Assembly (NCBI RefSeq): GCF_001039355.2
Contig: NW_019775583.1
Location: 120,579 to 184,578 of the forward strand
Length of the DNA: 64,000 nucleotides
Origin: Lingula anatina
Taxonomy: Eukaryota; Brachiopoda; Lingulata; Lingulida; Lingulidae
Direction of reading: 5' to 3'
Shown here: positions 1 to 10,830 of the stretch, piece by piece
How positions within the stretch are numbered: position 1 is the stretch's first letter
Layout of the letters: the number at the start of each line of letters is the position of its first letter
Translations under genes and position numbers: made by a program
The notes under the pieces: model-generated
Database searches by the model: none
Told to the model about the DNA's origin: nothing
Seen by the model: only the letters and a program-made list of their open reading frames with translations

Positions 1-221
1 GATTAAACAGACAGATAAATTGATAAATCACAGTCAAGCAAAAAGTTATCAGTTTTCAGATAAATAAATAGACAGGTAGTTGAAAACAAACAAACAAATA
101 AATACATTTTTCTCGTACGTGTAGCCAAGCTAAATAGCTGAGTGCTTATGAATATGGATCTTTCAAAAACATTTTTAGACTAAATAGGCCTATGTGCCTT
201 TTTATCTTTCTATTGCTACAG
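1..221. other. Intron or intergenic sequence
   Basis: No coding signal is seen. The segment is AT-rich and ends in a pyrimidine stretch followed by AG at 220-221, which reads as the splice acceptor of the next feature, so it is probably intron of the gene whose last exon follows. Confidence 0.5.
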
Positions 222-652
222 GCATAGACGCCGACATGCGGGAGAAAATGAACGGAATCCATTGGTCCGAAGACTGGCACTACAAGATCATGGAATTCAA
301 GTTCAACAAGAAAGATCAGTCGGGAGCCAGGTACGGGATGGTGGCCTTCGGAAAGTCCGCTGACGGTCTATCCGTCGACTGTATGTACGTCCTGTACAAA
401 ATGGACTTCAAGATCGCCCCGCAGAGGATCGTCACGGAGAAGAATCACAGCGCTGTCTTTGGTCTTTTCCAATGGACCACCCACGAAGAGAAAATTGTAG
501 AAAGAGATCTCGGGCTTAAGTCTGTCCAACTGCTTCAGAATTTCTTTCGCGTGAAAGCTCTCCAAGGGTTCTACAAAGAGGGGGTGATAGATTCCATCAA
601 CTATGTACCTTCCATAGAAGATGTTGGGGAAGCCGTAATAGACGCACAGTAG
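222..652 (+). CDS. Terminal exon of an unrecognised protein-coding gene
   Basis: An open frame of about 143 codons follows a good acceptor (TTGCTACAG) and ends at TAG 650-652. It is much more GC-rich than its surroundings and has the codon texture of a real exon. The frame also has an ATG at 194, but the acceptor at 220-221 suggests the exon begins at 222 in phase 1, with the rest of the gene left of the window. The translation is soluble and mixed-charge, with an early HWSEDWHYKIMEFKF stretch, a central FGKSADGLSVDCMYVLYKM stretch and an acidic C-terminus. I see no signal peptide, membrane segment or cysteine pattern. I do not recognise the family and assign no function. Confidence 0.7.
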
Positions 653-2450
653 TGAATTAGAACTGACAGTTGAAATCCTGGCAAGAATAATGATATTGAA
701 AGTGAAACCAAGTTAGATGCATGAATTAGCAGTACGTGATCTACAACGATATATAAATACTTTTACTTTTACTTGTTTTTTTTTGTGGGGTTTTCGTTTC
801 GTATGCACTTTTTAATGCAAAGATAATTTGAAAAAAATCCATCTTACAGCCGAACACTTTACATAGGCAATATATGCACGAACAATTTTTTTTTCGTCTA
901 AATCAACAACCTATAGTTATGCTTGTAACTCTATAGGCCCCTATATTTAAGTGCTCGTCGTAATTTTGAAGAGTGTTTTCCAAATCTTTAGGGCCTTAGG
1001 CGAAATTAATTCTTGGTGTTGTGTGTGTGTGTGGGGGGGGGGGTATGTACAATGCATGCTGACAATTAGTACCTACTGTACATGACGTTCGTCTACATGT
1101 AGACGCCTACTGAAGACAAGGTGCTGTGTTTGAGACTCTCGAAGAGCTTAGACAAAGGATAAGGAATTTCCCCCCAGCCACCGCCCTCCCTCTCTGATAC
1201 CTGTGGCCCAGTAGCAGAAGTAATAGTATTGTTATCTAAAAAGTTATTATAGTGTATTAGGCCCTCAATATAATGAGCAATATTAATTATCTGCCACATT
1301 GAGGTTGGTTCATCCAAATACTTATACATTGTACCTGAACTTTGGGTTTTTGGAAAAAAGAATGCCTCATAAGTACACCTAGCGACTATTTTATAACCCG
1401 TGATTCCACTGCATATACAAACTGTCCCCTATAAGTACACCAAATCATTCAGTATTTTAAAAATGTGTAGTTTTATACAGAATAGGACTGCTCCCTGCTA
1501 GATTTCACCATTAAAGAGATTCTTTTCTGGTCTTTAAACAAAGTGGGCGTTAAAGAAAGAAAGAGAGAAGAGAAACTGTTTGCTCAGTGTCATATTTTGA
1601 ATTTTTTGTGTGTACAAGTATGAGGCAATAAATATTTTTAGTGCGGCTGCTTTTCTTTTGTATCCGTCTACACCCCAGCCTTCCTGACAATGATGGTAAA
1701 TGCATTTATTTATCAGCAGTCGCCAGCGTTTTTTGCTTAAAAGAAAAACTGTTGATTTTCAAAAGAAAAACTACTGATTTTCAATAGCCTGTATATTTTT
1801 CGACTGATTTATAATTCCAGCGTACAAAGTAATTGACCAGATGTTCGTTTACATTTGTAGCGATAAGCAAGCCCATTAACTACAGTTGAAATAATGGCAC
1901 GAATAATGTTATTGAAAGTGAAACTATAAAAAAGTCCGTTTTCTGGAAAACCGGGTTAAATGCATGACTCAGCAGTACTTGTTCTACAACTATACCTTGG
2001 AATTTTTATGTGGGCTTTTCGTTTCGTATGCACTTTTTAATGCAAAGATATTTGAAAAAAAAATCCATTTCAAAGCCGAACACGTTATATAGGCTGTACA
2101 CGGATGTACAATTTATTTTTTCGTCTAAATCAATATCGTATTACTGTGGTTGGAATGCTATATGGTTTAGTGTCCGTCGTAAATTTGAATAGTGTTTTCT
2201 ATATCTTCAAGGCCTTCGGGAGAAATTAATGCTTTGGGTTGGGGGAGGCAAATCTTGAAAAAAGTTCGTTGTCTGGAAAACCAGGTTAAATGCATGACTC
2301 AGCGTCACTTTTCCTGTAACTTCAATGCCTTGGGTTTTTTTTCTGTGGGCTTTTCGTTTCGTATCTGGCAGACAAAAGAGGGTCCCTTTGGGGGTAGTGG
2401 TCACAGGGCACGGGCACTAAATAATCAATTCACAAATCGCGGGAAATAAA
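653..2450. repeat. Degenerate tandemly repeated 3' region
   Basis: Three diverged copies of one sequence follow the stop codon, at about 665-830, 1880-2060 and 2270-2370. Each contains an element like GTTAAATGCATGACTCAGCA followed by TTTTCGTTTCGTATGC. The first two are about 1.2 kb apart and the third is about 330 bp further on. The best explanation is local tandem duplication of the downstream sequence of the preceding gene. A short (GT)n(G)n tract lies at about 1020-1042. No exon is supported. Confidence 0.5.
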
Positions 2451-2918
2451 ATTTAAATAATATCTCACTGATAATGCGCGTCAATAATCCTGAAAATCAA
2501 GAATCACCGGGTATAATGATTTCGTTACACAAAAGATGAAGAATAAGAAGCCGCATTTACGATTCACGAGAATGGGTTTATCCACGAATCACGCAAAAAG
2601 AAAATGAACGTTTCTGGAGGAAACATTTATATACAGGCTTTCACAGGAAACAAAAATACCCTATGGGAGCCTCACAAAAGGCTCGTTTGCCCCATATAAG
2701 GGTCGAAGCAAAATAGTTTCGCAGGTTTAGGCTCTGTGTATTATATAGGTTATGGCACCAATCGGCAATCTTCGGCTGATTCCGCAAGCTCCATACTATA
2801 TATCTGGGCTTGGCCCGCAGTTAGGATAAAGAGTTCGTGAAGATTTGAATTGTAAACGCACCTTCCTGTGGCAGCGCTATTAATTCACGGTGATGTGTAT
2901 TAATTCACGGTGATGTGT
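2451..2918. other. Non-coding stretch with a 21-bp direct repeat
   Basis: No gene is seen. TTAATTCACGGTGATGTGT occurs twice in a row near 2879-2918, directly before the inverted-repeat element that follows. Confidence 0.4.
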
Positions 2919-3133
2919 GGGCGCATTCCCATTTATTTTAGATCGATCTATCCCCGTGGGGAGTCTCACTAGATTACTGTCAGATAATCCGGCTTAAATG
3001 TCCGTCGCGCCTACTACAAGCTGTAAGGGGGTAATTAACTTTCGTGCCCGCTCGGCTGACAGCTATTTAGCGTGAACCCCCAGGGAGTTAGGTCGATCTA
3101 GTTGGATCGATCTAATCTCTGGGAATGGGGTCT
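2919..3133. mobile_element. MITE-like inverted-repeat element, copy 1
   Basis: About 213 bp with imperfect terminal inverted repeats: the left end reads GGGCGCATTCCCA and the right end, reverse-complemented, reads GACCCCATTCCCAG, followed inward on both sides by TTAGATCGATC. A very similar copy lies at 57835-58038, which defines the ends independently. There is no coding capacity. Confidence 0.75.
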
Positions 3134-3168
3134 TAGGCCTATATTTCAGGTATTGAAAGCAGCGAACT

Positions 3169-3169
<1 letters not shown>

Positions 3170-3205
<36 letters not shown>
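3170..3205. repeat. (CA)n microsatellite
   Basis: An uninterrupted CA tract of about 17 units. Confidence 0.95.
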
Positions 3206-3475
3206 ATTGGTCATTATAAGGTTGTCCCACCAAAATTTTCATATGCTTTTATCTACAAATGTTCACATCACACGTGTTATTAAATTTATTATACTATATT
3301 TGACATGATTAATGGTGCAGGAAATACAAAAAAAAAGCGGTGAAAATATCCTTATTTTATACCATGCATTCAAATAAAGACAAGCTGCGTCGCCTACAGG
3401 AGATAACTACAGTACACGGTATAAACACATGTTATAAGATATGTATGAGCACACCCTATTTTATTTGCAGATAAA

Positions 3476-3476
<1 letters not shown>

Positions 3477-3524
<48 letters not shown>
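3477..3524. repeat. (ATT)n microsatellite
   Basis: About 15 ATT units, directly upstream of the candidate small gene. Confidence 0.95.
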
Positions 3525-3525
<1 letters not shown>

Positions 3526-3551
3526 TGTCGCCAATAAATTTCAGAGACAAG

Positions 3552-4141
3552 ATGGCTGCTTTGCATATTAATAATTTTGCACCAGAGGTAACAGCTTCTT
3601 TAGGACATCAGCGAGCTATGGAAACCATTGAGGAGAATATTAGAAGAACCAAGGTATGCACAAAAAATACAGGTACATGTAGTTGATGAATAATGTGCTT
3701 CAACAACCAGCTTAATTTTGCATTACCATATATATAAATGTATGTTCCTTTATTGAGCATAAGAAATACACGAGTACATTGATTGACAAATAAACATGAA
3801 AACAACTTTAAAAAAACGACTTAAGAATACCATACTATAAGCAACTATAACGCAAAAAAACAACATTTTAAATGAATTTCATAAATTTGCTATACGCCCA
3901 TATAGACCATAAATTTAAGAAAGCTTGAGATCAATTATCTCCAAAAATAATCTATAAAATCCATATAAAATAGAAGCAGACTTTGGCTCACTCTCAGATT
4001 CAGTACACCTGCCCTTTTAAAACTCCCAAGGTTTCTTCCTGCTGTTGTTTGTTTGTAAATCAGATGAATGAAATTCTCAGAATCACTTCCAAACGCCTTG
4101 GGCCGCTGAATATGTGTCTCGAAAATTTAACAATAAATTAA
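3552..4141 (+). CDS. Candidate two-exon gene for a 59-residue protein
   Basis: Exon 1 (3552-3653, 34 codons) starts at the ATG of AAGATGGCTGC and ends AAG|GTATGC. Exon 2 (4064-4141) follows a long pyrimidine-rich acceptor ending AATCAG and stops at TAA. Both junctions are phase 0, so the frame joins cleanly. The product would be 59 residues, basic and helical-looking, with no signal peptide or membrane segment. An AATAAA overlaps the end of the frame (4132-4137) and a run of 16 A follows, as in a cDNA-derived 3' end. It could be a real small gene, an isolated exon pair of a larger gene, or a chance join. I do not recognise it. Confidence 0.35.
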
Positions 4142-4157
4142 AAAAAAAAAAAAAACT
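4140..4157 (+). repeat. Poly(A) tract after AATAAA
   Basis: A run of A immediately after AATAAATT. It could be a genomic microsatellite or the tail of a retroposed transcript. Confidence 0.5.
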
Positions 4158-4494
4158 ACTTAACGACTGGAGATTTTAACAGAATAATTCTTATCAGGCA
4201 GAGGCACTTGATTGACTAGCAGCTAATCAACCTCCAGAAGAACTTAAAGGGATAATAACTCTTCGTATGATATCTTTATTTCACAATAAAAAACATTGTT
4301 AACAACTCATAGAAATATAATATATTCTGTTTTGCCACAAAAACAGCAGTTATAGCTATTATTCTGGTATCTGAGCTTGTCTTCAGATCACGTGACTTCC
4401 ATTGATGGCTGTACTCTGTTATAATCTCTTAAGAGATTTTAATGAAAAACCAAACTTTTTAGAAAAAAACCACTGACTAACTTTGAATTGAAAA

Positions 4495-4713
4495 ATGGAT
4501 TCATTAACCATTGGTAAGTATGGGAAAATTGTTGTTTACTCCAGGAAAATTCATTTTTTGGCCAAAACGAAGAGTGATTATCCCTTTAATGAACAACACC
4601 CAGTCCCAGACATGAATTCGACGAATTTCAACCTCACAGACGCCGAGATCCAGACATTCATAAAATTTATTGTGGAAGGCAGGGAAGGTAATATGGTTGG
4701 TTGGTTGGGTTAA
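4495..4713 (+). CDS. Weak ORF upstream of the cysteine-rich gene, copy 1
   Basis: A 72-codon frame preserved almost unchanged in the duplicate at 6464-6682. Preservation may only reflect recent duplication. It contains a strong splice-donor match (ATTG|GTAAGTATGG) at the sixth codon, which suggests the start could be an untranslated or short coding 5' exon rather than a free-standing ORF. No domain is recognised. Confidence 0.2.
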   Translation: MDSLTIGKYGKIVVYSRKIHFLAKTKSDYPFNEQHPVPDMNSTNFNLTDAEIQTFIKFIVEGREGNMVGWLG

Positions 4714-4921
4714 CATAATCGGGAAATAAAATACACCATAAAATATCATCTGCTTATAATGGAGGTATCCGAAAAAAAGATAGAAAATAAAACAATATAC
4801 AATATCCGGTATATAGAAATGTTCCCATCAACGTTCACGGATCTACGTTGCCTAAAAAATAAACTAATCTCAACGTAGTGACTCATTCAGAGACAACACT
4901 CCAATCTGACTATATACCAGT

Positions 4922-5977
4922 ATGCGCCTCTTCGTTTTCGCCCTTGTCCTGTGTGCAGGGACTCTTGTTTGTGGGAAGAAGAATACACGACTGACAAGAT
5001 GCCTCAAATGTGGAGAGGACCACAGGATAAGTAAGGAATGTCCTTTTGCTAAGTTATTTTTTGTTCGAGGTTTTAAATAGAGATATATTGGAAATTTTCC
5101 GGCTGTCGCCTGACACCACGCAGTGATTTCACAAGGTCCTTTTTTCCATAGACCACATTTCTGGGGAATATATAGACATTTGCCTATATCAACGTAAGTT
5201 GATTCAATGTGAAAGTATCTGGATTGTTTATTGTTAATATCCTTATTGTACGTGTATCTCTGTTGATCAACTTGATAGCCGATAGGGTAAGTACAAAGAG
5301 CGTAGGGGCCATGCTGTTGTCTGTTAAGAAAACTGCACCGTTGTGGTAATACTCATACATGCAAAAATATTAAATAATTGTCAAATTGTCATAGTTCATT
5401 AATAACGTGGACTCAGTGATAACTGTACTGGTATTAGTATTTTTATGAATACACGCACCATTTCGATAAGTTCAACTAAGTTCCGTTTGGACGCGGTGAG
5501 TGCATGCAGCCAAGCTGACGAAATGCTGCGTGCGATTACAGGATTTTAATGCATCACGTGTGTCTTGTCATGAACTTCACTACGGTAATTGCCCCAACAA
5601 TGGATAATAATGTTCAATTTATTATTATCAATTTTATGATTGTAATAATGTCATTAGTATTAGTGTATCACCATTAGTACTGTAATCAGGACTTTGAAAC
5701 ACTATTAAGTATAATACAGGCTGCATCAGCCTATTCTACAGCAATTAAGCCATTATGTCAGGGGTCACTTCATATTCATGGGGTTCTGCATATTCCACAG
5801 TGTAGAAGGATTTTGGTATTGTTAAGATCAGTAAGAGACTGCATCATTTCATACTTTTGAATTCATGACTATCGTTTCAGTGCAGGGATGGCAGCGACTG
5901 GAAGGTGCCTGCAGCATTGATCAATGTCACTACACCATTGTGGAGGACATTTGCGTTGACGATGGGTTTGATTGCAT
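4922..5977 (+). CDS. Secreted cysteine-rich protein gene, copy 1 (exon 3 missing at gap)
   Basis: Exon 1 (4922-5030) encodes a signal peptide starting MRLFVFALVLCAG and a basic segment with CLKC. It ends at a GTAAGG donor in phase 1. Exon 2 (5881-5977) follows TCGTTTCAG and ends at a GTAAGT donor in phase 2. Exon 3 is absent because the contig ends at N 6267. The complete copy lies 2 kb to the right and the two are almost identical in coding sequence, so this is most likely an allele of it. Function is unknown. Confidence 0.75.
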
Positions 5978-6030
5978 GTAAGTCCGTTCTCCGAAAAATC
6001 CAAATAACGGTTTGGTTCCAGAAGTAGCTT

Positions 6031-6199
6031 CAGGGGCGGATCCAGAGATATTTTATGACAGTCCGCCAAATTATCTTTGTTGATCCATCTCCCATTTTTG
6101 ACTGTCTTCCTATAGAAAAAAAGCAGATGCCCAACACTGTAAACTTTAAAATTCTGTCCGGCTTCCGGAAAACCCTCGCAGGCCAGAAGACGGCCCCTG
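6031..6199. mobile_element. hAT-like MITE in intron 2, copy 1
   Basis: The ends are CAGGGGCGGATCC and, reverse-complemented, CAGGGGCCG. The same element sits at the same intron position in the duplicate (8016-8185) and in the relic of unit 2 (15052-15201). Confidence 0.6.
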
Positions 6200-6266
6200 A
6201 GTAGTACATGTAGAAGCAGCCGAAAAAAAGTAGACACAGTAGTATCTGAGACGGCTTGGGCAATTT

Positions 6267-6267
6267 N
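6267..6267. other. Assembly gap (single N)
   Basis: The sequence to the right restarts with the sequence found at 4299, so the join places two versions of one segment side by side. Confidence 0.9.
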
Positions 6268-6463
6268 TTAACAACTCATAGAAATATAATATATTCTGTT
6301 TTGCCACAAAAACAGCAGTTATAGCTATTATTCTGGTATCTGAGCTTGTCTTCAGATCACGTGACTTCCATTGATGGCTGTACTCTGTTATAATCTCTTA
6401 AGAGATTTTAATGAAAAACCAAACTTTTTAGAAAAAAACCACTGACTAACTTTGAATGCAAAA

Positions 6464-6682
6464 ATGGATTCATTAACCATTGGTAAGTATGGGAAAATTG
6501 TTGTTTACTCCAGGAAAATTCATTTTTTGGCCAAAACGAAGAGTGATTATCCCTTTAATGAACAACACCCAGTCCCAGACATGAATTCGACGAATTTCAA
6601 CCTCACAGACGCCGAGATCCAGACATTCATAAAATTTATTGTGGAAGGCAGGGAAGGTAATATGGTTGGTTGGTTGGGTTAA
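6464..6682 (+). CDS. Weak ORF upstream of the cysteine-rich gene, copy 2
   Basis: Counterpart of 4495-4713 with the same translation from MDSLTIG onward. The frame can also start three codons earlier, at 6452. As in copy 1, a strong donor lies near the start, so it may be part of a 5' exon. No family recognised. Confidence 0.2.
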   Translation: MDSLTIGKYGKIVVYSRKIHFLAKTKSDYPFNEQHPVPDMNSTNFNLTDAEIQTFIKFIVEGREGNMVGWLG

Positions 6683-6895
6683 CATAATCGGGAAATAAAA
6701 TACACCATAAATTATCATCTGCTTATAATGGCGGTATCCGAAAAAAAGATAGAAAAGAAAATAAAACAATATGTAATATCCGGTATATAGAAATGTTCCC
6801 ATCAACGTTCCCGGATCTACGTTGCCTAAAAAATAAACTAATCTCAACGTAGTGACTCATTCAGAGACAACACTCCAATCTGACTATATACCAGT

Positions 6896-8518
6896 ATGCG
6901 CCTCTTCGTTTTCGCCCTTGTCCTGTGTGCAGGTGCTCTTGTTTGTGGAAAGAAGAATACACGACTGACAAGATGCCTCAAATGTGGAGAGGACCACAGG
7001 ATAAGTAAGGACTGTCCTTTTGCTAAGTTTTTTCTTTGTTCGAGGTTTTAAATAGGGATACATCTGAAATTTTCCGGTTGTCGCCTGACACAACGCAGTG
7101 ATTTCACAAGGTCCCTTTTTCCATAGTCCACATTTATTGGGTATATAGACCTCTGTTTATCTAGCCTATATCAACGTAAGTTGATTTAATATGACAGTAT
7201 CTGGATTATTTATTGTTTTAAAAAGTCCTTATTGTAAGTGTATCTCTGTTGATCAACTTGATAGCCGATAGGGTAAGTACAAAGCGTGTAGGGCCCATGC
7301 TGCTGTCTGCTAAGAATGCTGCAGCGTTGTGGTAATACTCATACATGCAAAAAAATTTAAATAATTGTCAAATTGTCATATTTAGGTAGTTCATTAATAA
7401 CGTGGACTCAATGATAACTGTACTGGTATTAGTAGTTTTATGAATACACGCGCCATTTCGATATAAGTTCCGTTTGGACGCGATGAGTGCATGCAGCCAA
7501 GCTGACGAAATGCTGCGCGCTGTTACAGGATTTCAATGCATGACGTGTGTCTTGTCATGAACTTCACTCCGGTAATGGCCCAACAATGGGTAATAATGCT
7601 CAATTTATTATAATATCAATTTTATGATTGTAGTAATGCCATTAGTATTAGTGTATCATCATTAGTACTGTAATCAGGACTTTGAAACACTATTAAGTAT
7701 AACACAGGCTGTATCAGCCTATTCTACAGCAATTAAGCCATTATGTCAGAGGTCACTTCATATTCATGGGATTCTGCATTTTCCACAGTGTAGAAGGATA
7801 TTGGTATTGTTAAGATCAGTAAGAGACTGCATCATTTCATACTTTTGAATTCATGACTATCGTTTCAGTGCAGGGATGGCAGCGACTGGAAGGTGCCTGC
7901 AGCATTGATCAATGTCACTACACCATTGTGGAGGACATTTGCGTTGACGATGGGTTTGATTGCATGTAAGTCCGTTCTCCGAAAAATCCAAATTACGGTT
8001 TGGTTCCAGAAGTAGCAGGGGCGGATCCAGAGATATTTTATGACAGTCCGCCAAATTATCTTTGTTGATCCATCTCCCATTTTTGACTGTCTTCCTATAG
8101 AGAAAAAAGTAGATGCCCAACACTGTAAACTTTAAAATTCTGACCGGCTTCCGGAAAACCCTCGCAGGCCAGAAGACGGCCCCTGAGTAGTACATGTAGA
8201 AGCAGCCGAAAAAAAGTAGACACAGTAGTATCTGAGACGGCTTGGGCAATATGACTGAACTTTAGTGAAGGGTCGANCGAACTTTAGTGAAGGGTCGAAA
8301 ATGATTCAGTCAAATAAGTACCCTACCCCCCCCCCCCCCCGTCTCTCCGCTTCTAATATTTATTCACACATTTATTAATTGTGATCGTTTAATGGCATTG
8401 CACATGTGTGGTTTTTCGTTTCAGTATCGGCTGCGGTTGTCGAGGAATTTGTAAAAACCCAAGGAATGACGAATGTTTCTACGCTTTCTTAGAGGGTGAA
8501 ACTTTGCCCCAGCAGTAA
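6896..8518 (+). CDS. Secreted ten-cysteine protein, complete three-exon gene
   Basis: Exons 6896-7004, 7869-7965 and 8425-8518 (TAA) join in phases 1 and 2 through consensus sites (GTAAGG, TTTCAG; GTAAGT, TTTCAG) into 99 codons. Residues 1-18 form a signal peptide ending LVCG. The mature part of about 80 residues has ten cysteines in the order CLKC, three to four spaced single Cys, then a clustered GCGCRGIC near the C-terminus, enough for five disulfides. It is therefore probably a small exported protein. The pattern matches no family I can name. It lies tail to tail with LRR receptor copy A, 2.4 kb away, and relics of it lie next to copies B and C. Possible roles (antimicrobial, ligand, matrix) are not decided by the sequence. 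Confidence 0.8.
8016..8185. mobile_element. hAT-like MITE in intron 2, copy 2
   Basis: Starts CAGGGGCGGATCC, ends CGGCCCCTG, and is flanked by AGTAG on both sides (8011-8015 and 8186-8190). Its presence in all copies of the intron shows it predates the unit duplications. Confidence 0.65.
8277..8277. other. Assembly gap (single N) within intron 2
   Basis: CGAACTTTAGTGAAGGGTCG, or nearly so, is present on both sides, so the gap is probably a small overlap that was not merged. It does not affect coding exons. Confidence 0.85.
8326..8341. repeat. Poly(C) tract
   Basis: An uninterrupted C run in intron 2, 84 bp before the exon 3 acceptor. Confidence 0.9.
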
Positions 8519-8638
8519 ATGTACCCTCTGTCTGTGTCGTATGAACCGCGATAAATGGAGTCGAATACATCGGCATCTATCAGACATGTTTCCTTTTTGT
8601 CAAACAAAGCGGTATGCATTATGTATTCCTGAATTAAC

Positions 8639-8644
8639 AATAAA
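8639..8644 (+). terminator. Polyadenylation signal of the cysteine-rich gene
   Basis: AATAAA 121 bp after the stop codon. It is preserved in the decayed unit-2 copy near 15550. Confidence 0.6.
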
Positions 8645-10163
8645 GTCTAGTTACTTTTAGTTAAGTTTCATTCTTTTTTTCCCAACAGATAGTCCGAAAT
8701 TAACAACGTCCTTAACATAGAATGAAGATCGAGAGGAAATTATTGAACATTAAAAAGAAAGGTTTCATGTTCTTATATTTAAAAGAACAAAACGAAATAA
8801 GCCACAGCGAGACTAGCAAAAAAAAAAAAAAAAAAAAAAAATCGTTATCTATCAATTGTTATCATTTCCAAACGAAGAGCATTCCTTATGTCATCAAGAA
8901 AAAACATGGAGAGATCCAGTGTCACTGCCCTATTGAATATAACAACCACATTTTAAGGTTCACTGAACCTTCATGCTAATTTCAATTTTTATGACATGAT
9001 TTTCGTATTGAAATAACAGACGGCATCAAAGGGCACAACAAATGTAAACCTTAGGGCTCAAACGGTTGGCATTTATTGCGTTATACAAATTGATTGCATA
9101 TGCATGCAAAGCTAATGGTATCTGAATGATAATACAACCAAATCTTTGGGTTAAGATCAGTCTGAAAACCCCGAAAAAACGTATAAGCATATATTAGGCT
9201 CCACAAATCGATAAGGTTTGTTGATATGTCGAATTTTAAAACATAAATGTTAAAACATAAATGTTCTTTTTGAAATTCGACAGTAATTACACGTTTTCAG
9301 CCTCAATACTTCTCGGCACATGACACAGGACCTAATACAACATAAACCCTCTGCTAAGGCTACGGACTATCTATGTGTATTTTTCTTCGGTGCGAACAGC
9401 AGAGAATCGTGTCATTAATAAGCCAGATACATAGATATGTGAAAATCTAGTAAAAAATCAATCTGCGGCCCTGGTTAAGTGTTGTCAGCTGGGAGGGTTT
9501 GGGCTTTTAAAAGTCAGATTAACACTTCGACATATAACGCCACGGGTCGTGGTTACGTTAAGGTGCATGTACACAATCCCCCACCCTAACCCACCCGTCG
9601 CTAACACCTTTGTTAAGATACAGTTATCTATTGATTTTCTTGTTGCATTATTAGCACCACTATCACGAATATTCGACTATGATACTCACGTATAATTTGT
9701 AAATCTCACCAGACATCGACGCTTCAGGTATCTATGATTGATTCACAATATAGATTAAATGCACATATAATATAACAAACAAGCACGATAAAACACATAA
9801 ATGAAGAATTTCTGTGCGCGTCATTGAAATTATTCCATCCATCAGTTCTGCAAGTGATAGCAAGCAATTTGAAAAGTTGGGGTTCTTTTTTTTCTGAAAC
9901 AAAGATTCATTTTGCCCAATAAGTCATCCTTAGAAATAGCAGAAAATTATCTAGACTGTTTTTTCATTGAGGGTGGACATTTGCCGGCAAAAAAGAGCAG
10001 TCCTTACTTACCCCACCCTTACAACTCCAAACTACATGCAGTTGTTTAACATGGGCAAATGAATACGAATAATATAACATGCACAAAGTACAGCATTATT
10101 TTTGTAGACTACCGTAAATGAAATCATGAACAAAACAAAGTGACGGGTGATCTGAATGGCTTA
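8645..10163. other. Unit 1 shared flank between the two gene types
   Basis: No gene is seen. The stretch aligns by eye with 15565-17000, 24955-26380, 31360-32030 and 40530-40870 in the other units, so it is part of the duplicated unit. It includes a poly(A) tract at 8819-8841 and a conserved block around CAGCCTCGATACTTCTCGGC. The small ORFs within are not preserved between units. Confidence 0.65.
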
Positions 10164-10705
10164 AGCCTCGGTCACAACCGGCCGCACGGGCTCTTACGGC
10201 CTGGTTACGTCCAAATTTTTCGCAGAATCTCAAGTGCCGCGCAAGTCATTCTTGCGTAATTTTAAGTCCGCAGACAGCCCGTAAGCACGTACGGAGGATG
10301 TTGCACATGTCCAAAAGATTCTACGAATAATTTGCGAACAGCGAGGCCGCAAACGCAACTTACTCACTCGCAAGGAGTTCGCGAGACGTGGACATAATGA
10401 GTGACCATGGCGAGAAGTTCGCAAGTGAGACGTGCGTGGTCCAAGACGCACGTCGCAAGCAATGAAAAAGCAAGTGCCCGTTGCGTGTTGAGTGCGGCGC
10501 GCGCCCTCACAGCTAACAAAGTCAAAAGCACCGCGGAAGTGCGTCGCCCCTACGCCAGGAGTATAAAAGGCGTCCTCCCGATACATGCTCATGTCAAGGC
10601 AAATAACGTCGCTTGTGCAAGGTGTACATCATTTCACAAATTTCAAAATTTGCTCAATTCAGCTTCTAATATGCCTCCAAAAGGCGTCCGGTTGTGACCG
10701 ACGCT
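10164..10705. mobile_element. Harbinger-like non-autonomous element
   Basis: A 542-bp GC-rich insertion present only in unit 1. The 5' end is AGCCTCGGTCACAACCGG and the 3' end, reverse-complemented, is AGCGTCGGTCACAACCGG (17 of 18 identical). It is flanked by TTA at 10161-10163 and 10706-10708, and the empty site GGCTTACATAC is visible in unit 3 near 26347. A 3-bp TTA duplication is the PIF/Harbinger pattern. The long frame on its - strand has no recognisable transposase motif, so the element is probably non-autonomous. Confidence 0.8.
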
Positions 10706-10830
10706 TTACATACATGTAAATGTTTCAGCTGCCCGACGAGTCTTGTATCGTTGACCAATGAAAACGAACAGGCAGCATATGCATATCAAATGATGATAAG
10801 GAGATACCTTATTGTCAACACAAGCAGAAC

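Larger units (their letters stand above)
4299..6266. repeat. First version of a duplicated 2-kb segment
   Basis: This segment reappears at 6268-8250 with few differences, and the two are joined at the N at 6267. Order and orientation are the same. Because the join is a contig gap, the pair may be two haplotypes rather than a true tandem duplication. Confidence 0.8.

Noticed and set aside
10230-10592. Transposase in the Harbinger-like element
   Set aside because: The frame has no DDE or Myb-like motif and is explained by GC-rich sequence with few stop codons.
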